Positions 8,882 to 17,754 of a stretch of DNA of 64,000 bases are shown one piece after another; position 1 is the first letter of the stretch, and the number at the start of each line of letters is the position of its first letter. Origin of the DNA: Saccharopolyspora gloriosae (GTDB lineage: Bacteria > Actinomycetota > Actinomycetes > Mycobacteriales > Pseudonocardiaceae); contig NZ_JACHIV010000001.1 in NCBI RefSeq assembly GCF_014203325.1, forward strand, positions 3,287,501 to 3,351,500, in the 5' to 3' direction. Position numbers and translations under genes: made by a program. The notes beneath the pieces were generated by a model that saw only the letters and a program-made list of their open reading frames with translations, made no database searches and was not told the origin of the DNA.

Positions 8882-10457
8882 CATGGGTGTCCTGTTCGAC
8901 GAGTGCGCGCGGCGGCACACCGCGACCACGGTGCGCCTGGACCGGCCGTTCGACATCGCACCGGACGGCGGGTCGACGTACGCGGTGGACGAGCTGGCCG
9001 AACTGGTGCGCACCGCGGCGGGGTGGCTGGCGGCGGCCGGGGCCGGGCGGGGCGACCGGGTGGCGATCGTGAAGGACAACCACTGGGACTACGACCTGCT
9101 GGCGTGCGCGGCGGTGCGCGTCGGCGCGATCCCCGCGCAGATCTCCGCGCACCTGTCGACGGCCGCGTTGGAGCAGCTGCTCAAGCGGCTGGACGCGGCG
9201 GTGCTGGTCACCTCCGGCGGGGTGGCCGCGAGCTGCGCGGAGGACGGGCTCGACCTGGTCTCCGCGGCACGCGCCACCCTGCTGCTCGACGGGTACGCGC
9301 CGGGCGCGCTGTCGTTGGACGACGTGCGCGGGCAGCCCGCGCCCGCACCCCGGTTGCGCCCGGACGACGACCCGCTGGTGATCAACCACACCTCCGGCAC
9401 GACCGGCGTGCCGAAGCTCGTAGCGCACTCCACGCGCACGATCATCGGGCAGCTGGCCCGGTTCGAGTCGACCCGGATGCCGCGGATCGGGGTGCGCCCG
9501 GACGACACGGTGGTCAACGCGAGCTCCTACGCGCACGGGCGGACGTTCTGCTGGACCGCGGTGGCGCTGAGCATGGCGCCGCGGGACCTGGTCATCCTCA
9601 GCCGCCCGGAGCCGGACCTGGCCGATCCGATGCTGCGCGCCCACCCGCCGACGATCGTGGAGGCGCTGCCCGCCGCGTACGTGGGGTTCCGGCCGCTGAC
9701 CGAGCGGCTGGACAACCCGTTCCGGCGGGTGCGGCTGTTCATCAGCACCTACGACGCGGTGCACCCGCCGACCGTCCGCACCTTCCTGAACGCCTCCGCC
9801 CACCGGAGTCCGCTGTGGATGCAGGGGTGGGGGCAGACGGAGACGGGACCGCTGACCTTCCGCTTCCACACCCGGCGCTCGCTCACCGGCGTGAAGGGCT
9901 CCTCCGCGCGGCACCTGGGCTGGCCGGTGCCGGGGCGGACCCGGCTGCGCGTGGTGGACCCGGACACCTTCGAACCGGTCCGGCGCGGCCATCCCGGCCT
10001 GGTGCTGGCACGCACCGCCGCGCGCTGCCTGGACTACCCCGGTGAATCGGAGCGCTGGGAGGCGAAGCGGCGCGGCCCGTGGTGGAACACCGGCGACATC
10101 GGCGTGCACCACCGCGACGGCCACGTCTCGTTGCTGGACCGCGAAGTGGACCGGACCCCGCAGCTGAGCTGCCTGGAGACCGAGGACGTCCTGGAGGACC
10201 GGATCCCCCAGGCGCAGGAGTGCGTGGTGCTCGGGAGGACGGATGAGCCGCCGCTGCCGGTGGTGGTGACCGCCGACGGGACGCTCCCGACCGGTGCCTG
10301 GCGCCGGGCGATCCGCGGGCTGCCGACGATGCAGGAACCGGTGCCGCTGACGTGGGAGCAGGTACCGCGCACCGGCACCGGCAAGGTGCGGCGAGCGCTG
10401 CTACTCGAACAGCTCACGGGGGACACGGACCGGCCTGGTACCGGACGTTGGACCTAG
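8868..10457 (+). CDS. AMP-forming acyl-CoA synthetase/ligase 1 (ANL family)
   Basis: A 529-residue adenylate-forming enzyme. Motifs in order: P-loop HTSGTTGVPK at about 174-183, WGQTETG near 325, a WWNTGDIG hinge-region motif, and the C-terminal catalytic Lys in RTGTGKVRR at about 506. It activates a carboxylic acid as acyl-AMP and usually acyl-CoA. The TTG at 8868, 8 bp after AGGAG, overlaps the end of the flavoprotein by 14 bp; an in-frame ATG at 8883 is too far from that site. It presumably supplies an activated acid for the tailoring steps encoded downstream. Confidence 0.88.
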   Translation: MKPHDMGVLFDECARRHTATTVRLDRPFDIAPDGGSTYAVDELAELVRTAAGWLAAAGAGRGDRVAIVKDNHWDYDLLACAAVRVGAIPAQISAHLSTAALEQLLKRLDAAVLVTSGGVAASCAEDGLDLVSAARATLLLDGYAPGALSLDDVRGQPAPAPRLRPDDDPLVINHTSGTTGVPKLVAHSTRTIIGQLARFESTRMPRIGVRPDDTVVNASSYAHGRTFCWTAVALSMAPRDLVILSRPEPDLADPMLRAHPPTIVEALPAAYVGFRPLTERLDNPFRRVRLFISTYDAVHPPTVRTFLNASAHRSPLWMQGWGQTETGPLTFRFHTRRSLTGVKGSSARHLGWPVPGRTRLRVVDPDTFEPVRRGHPGLVLARTAARCLDYPGESERWEAKRRGPWWNTGDIGVHHRDGHVSLLDREVDRTPQLSCLETEDVLEDRIPQAQECVVLGRTDEPPLPVVVTADGTLPTGAWRRAIRGLPTMQEPVPLTWEQVPRTGTGKVRRALLLEQLTGDTDRPGTGRWT

Positions 10458-10619
10458 ATCCGCCCGGAGGCGGCGCGGGGGCCTGGTGGCAGTGCTCCGG
10501 CCGCGGTGCCGGTCTTCGGAGCCGCCGCGCCGCGCGAGATCGCCGTCCTCGCCGTGGCACCACTGCGAATCGGCCGACGGCCACCTGTGAATCGGCTTCG
10601 ACGAAGGAGAAAGGGGCGG

Positions 10620-11408
10620 GTGGTGACCTGCACCTACGTGTTCGACGACCGGCACGTGCACGAGGAGGACTGGCACCGCTGCCTGAGCGCGGCACACGAC
10701 CCGCTCACCTTGGCGCGGCTGGCCGAGACCGGTGTCGGTGCCGGGTGGCGCTGCCTCGAAGTGGGAGCGGGCGCGGGTGACGTGTCGGTGTGGCTGGCGG
10801 ATCGGGTCGCGCCCACGGGAAGCGTGCTGATGACCGACCTGCGGCCGATGCGGGAGTCGCGCGGGAACCTGGTGGTGCGCGAGCACGACGTGGTGACCGA
10901 TCCGCTGCCGGTGGAGAGCTTCGACCTGGTGGTGGCCCGGCTGGTGCTGCGGCACCTGCCCCAGCGGGAGGCGGTGCTGGCCAAGCTGGCGCGGTCGCTG
11001 AAACCCGGCGGCTGGTTGCAGATCGACGAGTTCGACACCTCCTACGAACCGCTGCTGCTGGCCGCCGACGAGGACTCCGCCCTGCTCTACGAGAAGTTCC
11101 TCACCGCGAAGGCCGTCGTGATGCGCTCCGCCGGGGTGGACGAGGAGTGGGGGCGGCGGGTTCCGCTGGCGATGCACCGCGCCGGTCTGGTCGACGTGGA
11201 CCCGAGGCCGCACGTGCAGCTGCGGCACCGGGGTTCCGCGGACCTGCGGCTGCTCGTGCACCGCCTCGACCACATGCGGGACGGGCTGCTGGCGGCGGGG
11301 ATGACCGAGGCCGAGCTGGTGCGGGTGCGGGCCGTGATGCTGCATCCGGAGTTCCGCGCGGCGTCGAGCCTGATGTACTCGGTGCACGGCCGGAAGGCCG
11401 GGCGATGA
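10620..11408 (+). CDS. class I SAM-dependent methyltransferase
   Basis: A 262-residue methyltransferase. Motif I is LEVGAGAGDVS at about 46-56, followed by FDLVVARLVLRHLP (motif IV region) and LKPGGWLQIDEFD. GTG codons at 10620 and 10623 are both possible; AAGGAG at about 10604 favours the first. It follows a 162-bp gap after the ligase, the largest gap in this arm, so a secondary promoter may lie there. Its stop overlaps the CoA-transferase start (ATGA). The acceptor atom is unknown. Confidence 0.87.
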   Translation: MVTCTYVFDDRHVHEEDWHRCLSAAHDPLTLARLAETGVGAGWRCLEVGAGAGDVSVWLADRVAPTGSVLMTDLRPMRESRGNLVVREHDVVTDPLPVESFDLVVARLVLRHLPQREAVLAKLARSLKPGGWLQIDEFDTSYEPLLLAADEDSALLYEKFLTAKAVVMRSAGVDEEWGRRVPLAMHRAGLVDVDPRPHVQLRHRGSADLRLLVHRLDHMRDGLLAAGMTEAELVRVRAVMLHPEFRAASSLMYSVHGRKAGR

Positions 11409-13075
11409 GCACCGCCCCGGTGTCGGACCGCGCGGTGGCGCACGTCGCCGCGGACGTCCACGCGCGGCTGACCACGGCCGTCCCCGACGACGCCGCGCGC
11501 TGCGGGATCGACTGGTCCGGGCCGGTGCGGGCACCGCTTCCCGACGAGGCTGCCGTCCAGGCGGCCTGCGGAATCATGCACGTGCACGGCCGGGCCGCCG
11601 GACTCCCCGTCGCGCTGGGCGTGGACTACGCGTCGGTCGTAGCCGGAGTGCTGGCGGCGCAGGGCACGCTGGCCGCGGCGATCGCCCGCGCTCGCGGGGC
11701 CCACCGCACCGAGGTGCGCACGTCGGTGGCGCAGGCCGCGCTGCTCAGCGTGCAGCAGTACCTCGCGGTCGCGGACGTCGACCCCGACGACGACCCGCAG
11801 CGGCCGGAGGGTGTGCGCCCGCCGTTCACCACCTCCGACGGGGTCCGCTGCGAGCTGGAGACGCTCGACGCGGAACCGTGGTTGCGCTTCTGGCGGGCGC
11901 TGGGCGCGGACAAGCCCGCCATCGCGCACGGGTGGTGGCCGTTCCAGCAGCGCTTCGGCACCGCGCGCTGCGCGCTGCCCGCCGAGTTGCACGAGGTCAT
12001 CGGTCGCACCCGGTACGCCGAGGTGCGCGCGGCGGCGGCGGATTCCGGCGTCGCGGTGCTGCCGGTGCGCGAGGACCCGTCCTCGCCCTGGGAGGTCGCG
12101 GCAGGCACCAGCGCTCCGCTGCCCGCCGCGCCGGCGCGGGACTGGGGCGTTCCGGCCGGTGCGCCGCTGGAGGGGTTCGTCGTCGTCGAGTCGACCCGGC
12201 GGATCCAGGGGCCGGTGGCCGGGCACGTGCTGCGGATGCTCGGCGCGGAGGTGATCCGCGTCGAACCTCCGGGCGGCGACCCGATGCGCGGGCTGCCGCC
12301 GATGGCCGGGGACTGCTCGGTGCGCTACCGCTCGCTCAACGACGGGAAGCGGACCGTGGAGGTGGACATCAAGTCGGCCGCCGGGCGCCGCGAGCTGAAC
12401 GACCTGGTGGCGGGCGCGGAAGTGTTCGTGCACAACTGGGCGCCGGGCAAGGCCGCGCAGCTCGGCTTGGACGCCGACGACCTGGTGCGCGCCAGTCCCG
12501 GATTGGTCTACGCGCACGCGTCCGGCTGGGGCGACGCGGCGGGGCCGAATCCGCCGCTGGGCACCGATTTCCTCGTGCAGGCGGGCAGCGGGCTGGCCGC
12601 GGCGCTGACCCCGCCGGGCACGCCCGCCGCGCCCTCGCTGATGACGCTGACCGATGTGCTCGGCGGCCTCGCGTGCGCCTGGGGCGTGCTGGAGGGCCTG
12701 CTGCGGCGGGTGCGCACCGGTGAGGGATCGCGAGTGGACACGTCGCTGCTGTCCGCCGCGAGCCTCGTGCCCCGGCCGGCACGACGGCCCGCGCCGTGGT
12801 CGGGTCCACTTCGGACGGAGGACGGTTTCCTGGTGCTGCCGCGGGAGATCGGACCCGACATCGCGAAGGCCGTGTTCGATTCCGAAGCCGGCGACCTCGT
12901 CGACCGGTGCCGAACGCGGCGCACCGAGATCTGGACGCGCCGGGGCGCGGAGGTCGGCGTCGACCTCACCCCGGTGTGCACGGACCTGCGTTCGCTCTCG
13001 ACCGACGACCGGTTCCGCGCCGCGCTGGGCCGCGCCGAGCACCTGTTCCCGCTGCCCCCTTGGGAGTTCTCATGA
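11405..13075 (+). CDS. CaiB/BaiF-type (class III) CoA transferase, two-domain
   Basis: A 556-residue protein. The second half carries clear CaiB/BaiF features: FVVVESTRRIQGPVAGHVLRMLGAEVIRVE, SLNDGKRTVEVD, the GLVYAHASGWG strand and a C-terminal hydrophobic segment. The first half is a divergent repeat of the fold with PFQQRFGTARCA. Class III CoA transferases move CoA between acids through an active-site Asp. Starts inside the methyltransferase stop and ends inside the next ligase start. With two acyl-CoA ligases around it, it probably hands CoA to a cluster intermediate; this is inference. Confidence 0.84.
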   Translation: MSTAPVSDRAVAHVAADVHARLTTAVPDDAARCGIDWSGPVRAPLPDEAAVQAACGIMHVHGRAAGLPVALGVDYASVVAGVLAAQGTLAAAIARARGAHRTEVRTSVAQAALLSVQQYLAVADVDPDDDPQRPEGVRPPFTTSDGVRCELETLDAEPWLRFWRALGADKPAIAHGWWPFQQRFGTARCALPAELHEVIGRTRYAEVRAAAADSGVAVLPVREDPSSPWEVAAGTSAPLPAAPARDWGVPAGAPLEGFVVVESTRRIQGPVAGHVLRMLGAEVIRVEPPGGDPMRGLPPMAGDCSVRYRSLNDGKRTVEVDIKSAAGRRELNDLVAGAEVFVHNWAPGKAAQLGLDADDLVRASPGLVYAHASGWGDAAGPNPPLGTDFLVQAGSGLAAALTPPGTPAAPSLMTLTDVLGGLACAWGVLEGLLRRVRTGEGSRVDTSLLSAASLVPRPARRPAPWSGPLRTEDGFLVLPREIGPDIAKAVFDSEAGDLVDRCRTRRTEIWTRRGAEVGVDLTPVCTDLRSLSTDDRFRAALGRAEHLFPLPPWEFS

Positions 13076-14715
13076 CCCACGACCCGATGCCCGAGACCGT
13101 CCTCCCGATCGGTGACCTCGTCCCACCAGAGCTCCGCGAGCACTGGGTGCGCGCCGGGCACTGCCCGGACCGCGACGTGCACGCCCTGTTCCGCGAGCGG
13201 GTCGCCGCCCACCCGCACCGGGACGCCGTCATCGACGCCACCGGAGGGGTGCTCGACTACGCGGGCTTGGACCGCGAGGTCGACCGGATCGCCGCCGCGC
13301 TCGCCGAGGCGGGCATCGGCCCAGGCGACATCGTCGGCATCCGGATGCCCAACGGGCGGCGCATGGTCGTCGCCGAACTCGCCGTCGCCGCCGTCGGCGC
13401 GGTCGTGCTCGCCTACCCGGCGGGCCGGGGCAGCAAGGACACCCGCAGCCTGCTGGGCCGATCCCGCGCGGCGGCGGCCATCTTCGGCACCGTCGACGAC
13501 GCCGAGGACGCGCGCGCTCTCCCCTGCCTGCGCCGGATCTTCACGTTCGGCGCAGGCGAATCCGGGCCGCGCTCGCTAGACGACGCCCCGCCCGCTCGCT
13601 GGGCCGCCCGGCCGCAGGACGCCGAAGCACCGGTGCGGATCCTCGTCACGTCCGGCTCCGAAGCGGAACCGAAGATGATCGCCTACTCGCACAACGCGAT
13701 GTGCGGTGGCCGCGCGAACTACGTGCGCGCCCTCGCGGAGGCGGTGCGGCCGGACCGGCCGATGCGGGCGCTGATGCTGATGTCGCTGGCCTCCTCGTAC
13801 GGTTCGTGCGCGACCCACGTGGCGGTCGCCGCGCTGGGCGCGACCCTCGTGCTGGCCGAGCGCTACGAGACGGCCGCGGCGCTGGAACTGGTCGCCCGGC
13901 ACCGCCCCACCCACGTGTTCGGGGTGCCGACGATGCTGCGCCGCCTCGCCGATCACCCGCCGGTCCCGGCCGAGGACGTCTCCAGCGTCACCACCGTCGT
14001 CTCCAGCGCCGCCCCGCTGTCGGAGGTGACCCGCCGGGCCGCCGCGGAACGCTTCGGAGCTCCCGTGATCAGCGTGTACGGGTCCTCCGACGGCATCAAC
14101 TGCCACACCGCCCGCGCCCCCGACGCTCCCGGCGCCGGGTTCCCCGACCCGTCGGTCGCGGAGATCCGCGTCGTCGACGAGGCCGAGCGCGACGTGCCCG
14201 CGGGCACGAGCGGCGAGATCCTCGCGCGCGGCCCGATGACGCCGCTGAGCTACGTCGCCGATCCCGACCTCGACGCCCGCTACCGCACCTCCGACGGCTG
14301 GGTGCGCAGCGGGGACCGCGGCGTGATCGACGAGTTCGGCCGGTTGCACGTGCTGGGCAGGTTGCGCCAGGTCGTGTCCCGCGGCGGCTTCCACATCAGC
14401 CCCGCCGAGGTCGAACGCGAGATCGCGGCGCATCCGTCCGTCGTCGACGTGGCCTGCGTGGGGGTGCCGGACGACGACCTCGGCGAACGCCTGTGCGCCT
14501 GCCTGTGCCACACCCCCGGCACCGCCGAGCCCACGCTGCCCGAGCTCACCGCGTTCCTCGAAGCCGAGCGCGGGCTGGAACGCCGCAAGCTGCCCGAACT
14601 CCTGGTGGTGCTGCCGGAACTGCCGCTGGCCCCCACCGGGAAGGTGTGCCGCCGCACCGTCTCTGCGCTCGCCAACGAGCACTCGCTCACCAGCACCCCA
14701 GGGGGAATCCGATGA
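13072..14715 (+). CDS. AMP-forming acyl-CoA ligase 2 with atypical P-loop
   Basis: A 547-residue ANL-family ligase. The usual S/T-G-rich loop reads VTSGSEAEPK here, with Glu-Ala-Glu where most members have Thr-Gly-x. Other elements are normal: VYGSSDGINCH in the A5 position, SGDRGVIDEFGRLHVLGR, VSRGGFHISPAEVE and the C-terminal Lys in LAPTGKVCRR. It overlaps both neighbours by ATGA. It likely activates a second carboxylic acid, possibly an aryl acid by resemblance to that subgroup. Clearly distinct from ligase 1. Confidence 0.86.
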   Translation: MTHDPMPETVLPIGDLVPPELREHWVRAGHCPDRDVHALFRERVAAHPHRDAVIDATGGVLDYAGLDREVDRIAAALAEAGIGPGDIVGIRMPNGRRMVVAELAVAAVGAVVLAYPAGRGSKDTRSLLGRSRAAAAIFGTVDDAEDARALPCLRRIFTFGAGESGPRSLDDAPPARWAARPQDAEAPVRILVTSGSEAEPKMIAYSHNAMCGGRANYVRALAEAVRPDRPMRALMLMSLASSYGSCATHVAVAALGATLVLAERYETAAALELVARHRPTHVFGVPTMLRRLADHPPVPAEDVSSVTTVVSSAAPLSEVTRRAAAERFGAPVISVYGSSDGINCHTARAPDAPGAGFPDPSVAEIRVVDEAERDVPAGTSGEILARGPMTPLSYVADPDLDARYRTSDGWVRSGDRGVIDEFGRLHVLGRLRQVVSRGGFHISPAEVEREIAAHPSVVDVACVGVPDDDLGERLCACLCHTPGTAEPTLPELTAFLEAERGLERRKLPELLVVLPELPLAPTGKVCRRTVSALANEHSLTSTPGGIR

Positions 14716-15173
14716 CCACGTCCAGCGCGACCCGCCTCGACCTCGATCAGATCACGCCGCAGCACCTCAGCGCCCTGCACCGGCTCGCGGCGGAATCCGG
14801 TGCCGACGCCCAGGAATCCGGCTTGGACCCGATCCTGCTGGAACTGGTGCGGCTGCGCGCCTCGCAGCTCAACGGGTGCGAGTTCTGCACGATGCTGCAC
14901 TCGCGTCTAGCCCTCGAGAACGGGGAGACCGAGCAGCGCCTCGCGGAACTGCCCACCTGGGCGGAGTCGGCGCGGTTCGCCGGGCACGAGCGGGCGGCGC
15001 TGCTGCTCACCGAGTCCGTGACGCGGCTGTCCGGCGGGCAGGTCCCCGACGAGCACTACCGGCCCGCCGAGGAGCACTTCGACCGGTCCCAGCTGGCGCA
15101 CCTGCTGTGGACGATCACCCTGATCAACACCTTCAACCGCCTCTCGATCGGCACCCGGCCGTCGGTGAACTGA
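14712..15173 (+). CDS. AhpD-like / carboxymuconolactone decarboxylase-family protein
   Basis: A 153-residue protein with the AhpD redox signature CEFCTMLH (Cys56, Cys59, His63) and the upstream conserved Glu at about 44. The family are thiol-based alkylhydroperoxidase-like enzymes, often found as small redox partners in operons. It is the last gene of the rightward arm, coupled to ligase 2 by ATGA. It may protect against peroxide made by the FAD oxidoreductase. The following 25 bp lead straight into a convergent gene and show no clear terminator. Confidence 0.85.
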   Translation: MTTSSATRLDLDQITPQHLSALHRLAAESGADAQESGLDPILLELVRLRASQLNGCEFCTMLHSRLALENGETEQRLAELPTWAESARFAGHERAALLLTESVTRLSGGQVPDEHYRPAEEHFDRSQLAHLLWTITLINTFNRLSIGTRPSVN

Positions 15174-15198
15174 GCGGGCGCGGCGTTCGGCGGCCCGA

Positions 15199-16020
15199 TC
15201 ATCGGGGACGTCCGTTGTGGACGTCGCCGTAGACCACACCGGCCTGGAAGGACTCCTGGACGTTGCCGTGGACCGTGTTCACGAACTGCTGCGACACCTC
15301 GGGCAGTTGGTGCGAGCCGACGGTGCCGGTCTCGGCTCCGGTCTCGGCTCCGGGTTCGGGTTCGGGTTCAGGTTCGGGTTCGGGTTCGGGTTCGGGTTCG
15401 GCGGCGAGCGTCGCGAGGTGGGCCGCGACGCTGCGCGCGTCGAAGTCGGCGACCCGCACCCACGCCTCAGCGGCGTACTCCTTGTTGCGCACCGGGAACC
15501 GGCTGAACTCCCCTTCCCGCAGCACCCGCAGGTGGTCGCCGCTGAAGGCGATCCGCTTCGCGTGATCGGAGACGATCAGCGCGGTGTTCACCTCGTCGGA
15601 GTCGCCGATCTCGCGGCAGCGCGCGATCAGCTCCTTGAACGCGGGCGCGTCCAGCATCCGGGTGAGCGCCGTCTTCGCCGGGTAGTAGCCCGGGACGACA
15701 CCGACCGGGCCGGTGTCGACGGCGATGCGCAGCCGGATCTCCGGCTTGCTCAGCCGGTTGCGCCGGGCGGCGGCCCGATCCAGGTACTCGGCGGCGTCGA
15801 GCACCGAGCCCAGGTGCGAGCCGGGCAGCGTGAGCAGCACGCCGTCTCCGGTCGATTCCCGGTCGAGCACGTCCGCCGCGCCGAGGCCGCCGTGGTGCAA
15901 CGCGGTGTCCACCAGGCCGTCGACGGCCGGTGCGATCGCCTCGGTGTGGTACCCGCGGTTGCTCGCGGACTCGACCACGTCGACGGCGAACAGCGTGCGA
16001 TTCTCAGGGACCAGCGACAC
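15199..16020 (-). CDS. class III nucleotide cyclase-like protein with EP-repeat linker
   Basis: A 273-residue protein. Residues 8-175 resemble an adenylate/guanylate cyclase domain: LFAVDVVES gives the first metal Asp (14), STGDGVLL the second (59), 45 residues apart as in class III cyclases, and IAVDTGPVG follows. The usual transition-state Asn appears replaced (TALTRML), with Arg kept, so activity or product may be unusual. A linker of eight Glu-Pro dipeptides follows, then a tail VHGNVQESFQAGVVYGDVH, a type of motif seen on actinobacterial signalling/STAND proteins. GTG start with GGAGG. It lies 83 bp downstream of the Crp-like gene, likely in the same operon. Confidence 0.75.
   Translation of the reverse strand: MSLVPENRTLFAVDVVESASNRGYHTEAIAPAVDGLVDTALHHGGLGAADVLDRESTGDGVLLTLPGSHLGSVLDAAEYLDRAAARRNRLSKPEIRLRIAVDTGPVGVVPGYYPAKTALTRMLDAPAFKELIARCREIGDSDEVNTALIVSDHAKRIAFSGDHLRVLREGEFSRFPVRNKEYAAEAWVRVADFDARSVAAHLATLAAEPEPEPEPEPEPEPEPGAETGAETGTVGSHQLPEVSQQFVNTVHGNVQESFQAGVVYGDVHNGRPR
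15352..15399 (+). repeat. GGGTTC hexanucleotide repeat coding a Glu-Pro linker
   Basis: Eight contiguous 6-bp units, seven GGGTTC and one AGGTTC at 15370-15375. On the minus strand they encode the (Glu-Pro)8 linker of the cyclase-like protein. Units are multiples of three, so copy-number change would alter linker length without shifting frame. Confidence 0.9.
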
Positions 16021-16103
16021 TGCATACCTCCAGATGGGTGACTACGTGAAGTCACACAGTCTGGAGCGCGCACCGGAGCCGTTCTCCCCCATATCCGGGA
16101 GAA

Positions 16104-16793
16104 CTAGTGATCGCTCCGGTTGCCGCGGATCAGATCTCGCACGCCCGGGGCGTCGAGGACGGTGAACGTCCGGCGGCCGGTGCTGATCAGCCCGGCGTGG
16201 CGCAACCCCTTCAGCGCCGATTCGACCTGCTTCTGCGAGGCGGCGACGACCCCGGCGATGTCCTGCTGCGTCAACCCGTCCACCCGCCGCCCGGAGCCGG
16301 TGGGCCTGCCGAAGTGCTCCGCCCACTTCAGCAGGTGCAGCGCGACCCTGGTCAGCACACCGCGGCTCTGCGCGACCTGGCGGTCGTCGAAGTTCTCCTG
16401 GCGCTTGCGCCACGTCTCGTTGAGCAGGTCGCGCACGGCCGGGCGGTCCTGCATGTCGCGGAACACCTCCGCCGACACCCGCCACGCGTGCCCCGCGCTC
16501 AACGCGACGACGCTCGCGGTGCGGGGCCGCGCGTGCACGGCACCCATCTCCCCGAGCAGATCGCCCGGCCCGGACACCCCCGCCACCGGCTGCCCGCCCT
16601 CGGCGTCCGGAAGCACGATCTTGACCAGGCCCTGCCCGATGAGCAGCACGTCGGTCGCCGGCTCGCCCGCGGTCATCAGCCGATCGTCGCGGTGGAACGC
16701 GATGAGCGTGCCCGCACCTTGGAGGAGCCGTTCGCCGTCACCTGTACTCACGATCGACGATTCTGCAAGAAGTGCGGCCCGGATTTCGATCAT
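16104..16793 (-). CDS. Crp/Fnr-family transcription regulator
   Basis: A 229-residue regulator: an N-terminal cyclic-nucleotide-binding beta-barrel and a C-terminal winged helix. The phosphate-binding cassette keeps Glu and Arg (GDLLGEMGAVHARPRTASV), which is what a true cNMP binder needs. The HTH region reads LTQQDIAGVVAASQKQVESALKGL. ATG 16793 is chosen; a TTG at 16832 would add 13 residues. It precedes the cyclase-like gene, so a local cyclase-to-sensor circuit is plausible. The cognate nucleotide is unknown. Confidence 0.87.
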   Translation of the reverse strand: MIEIRAALLAESSIVSTGDGERLLQGAGTLIAFHRDDRLMTAGEPATDVLLIGQGLVKIVLPDAEGGQPVAGVSGPGDLLGEMGAVHARPRTASVVALSAGHAWRVSAEVFRDMQDRPAVRDLLNETWRKRQENFDDRQVAQSRGVLTRVALHLLKWAEHFGRPTGSGRRVDGLTQQDIAGVVAASQKQVESALKGLRHAGLISTGRRTFTVLDAPGVRDLIRGNRSDH

Positions 16794-16866
16794 CCACTCG
16801 CGCGGAGCACCGGAGCCACCCGCTCGGCCCAACCAGCCCCCGGAATATGCCGCGGTGGGGCGGGGT

Positions 16867-17754
16867 TCAGCAGTGGTCGAAGACGTGGGCGGGATCGTCC
16901 GGACCGACCAGGTCGTGATCGCGCAGGGTCGTGGTCGCCGGGGTCTGCGGGTCGGCGCAGACCTCCGGGAACGTGCCGCGCAGGTCGTCGGCGTATTCGA
17001 CGTCGAGCACGCCGGCGCCGTAGACCGCCGCGTAGTCGCCGCACTCCTCCCAGCGGTGGCAGCTCTCGGTGACGACGAAGTCGAATCCCGCCTCGTCCTT
17101 GCCGCGGGCGCCGAGCTCGGCGGAGTTCTTCTGCGCCACCGCGAGCCCGGAGCCGTGCGCGACGTCGGCGAGCAGCTTCGCCATCGCCAGGTTGTCGTCC
17201 TCGGTCAGCAGATCGCCGGACCTGCTGTAGGAGTCCAGGTTGTCCAGCTCCACCGAGTCGAACCCGCGCGCCGCGCAGCCCTCGACGGATTCGCCGATGA
17301 TCTCGGCGAGGCGGGTGCGGTGCTGCTCGGTGGAGGTGTCCAGGATGAGCTCGTCGGGCCAGCCCGGATCGCTCACCGGTTCGCCGTCGGGCCCGGAGAG
17401 CACCAGGTCCCGGCGCTCGTCCAGCCACAGCTCCCGATCGCCGGGCTGGGACTGGAAACCGTTGACGTAGCAGATGTTGTGCAGTCCCGGCGCCGGTTCC
17501 GCCGTGCTGTCCCGCGCGACCACCGTGACGCCCTCCGGCGGCGGGTACGCGCCGCCGAGCTGGTAGTCCAGCACGCCGTCGGCCGGCGGAACGGACAGCG
17601 CGGGAGCGGTGTCCTGGGTCGCCGACACCGGCCGGACGGCCGGGGAGTCCCCCGCACCCGTCGTCGTGCCGCAGGCGGCGAGCACGACCGCGCCTGCTCC
17701 GATCGCCGCCAGCGCGCGCATCCGTCGCGCAGTCGGGCCACAGTGGTTGCTCAT
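16867..17754 (-). CDS. secreted lipoprotein, GH114-like endo-alpha-1,4-polygalactosaminidase family
   Basis: A 295-residue predicted lipoprotein: positively charged start, hydrophobic core, lipobox LAAC about residue 24-27, then the mature domain. The mature part has the GH114/TM1410-type pattern: ICYVNGF near the start, WLDERRDLVL, LILDTSTEQHR, SVELDNLDSYSR and VAQKNSAEL, i.e. a TIM-barrel glycosidase of galactosamine-containing polymers. ATG 17754 has GAGGA upstream; an extra 12 residues are possible. It faces the cell surface and may act on exopolysaccharide. Substrate assignment rests on family resemblance. Confidence 0.78.
   Translation of the reverse strand: MSNHCGPTARRMRALAAIGAGAVVLAACGTTTGAGDSPAVRPVSATQDTAPALSVPPADGVLDYQLGGAYPPPEGVTVVARDSTAEPAPGLHNICYVNGFQSQPGDRELWLDERRDLVLSGPDGEPVSDPGWPDELILDTSTEQHRTRLAEIIGESVEGCAARGFDSVELDNLDSYSRSGDLLTEDDNLAMAKLLADVAHGSGLAVAQKNSAELGARGKDEAGFDFVVTESCHRWEECGDYAAVYGAGVLDVEYADDLRGTFPEVCADPQTPATTTLRDHDLVGPDDPAHVFDHC

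Noticed and set aside
15352-15399. Hexamer repeat considered as a phase-variable site
   Set aside because: Units of six keep the frame and are explained by the Glu-Pro linker; only length variation is possible.
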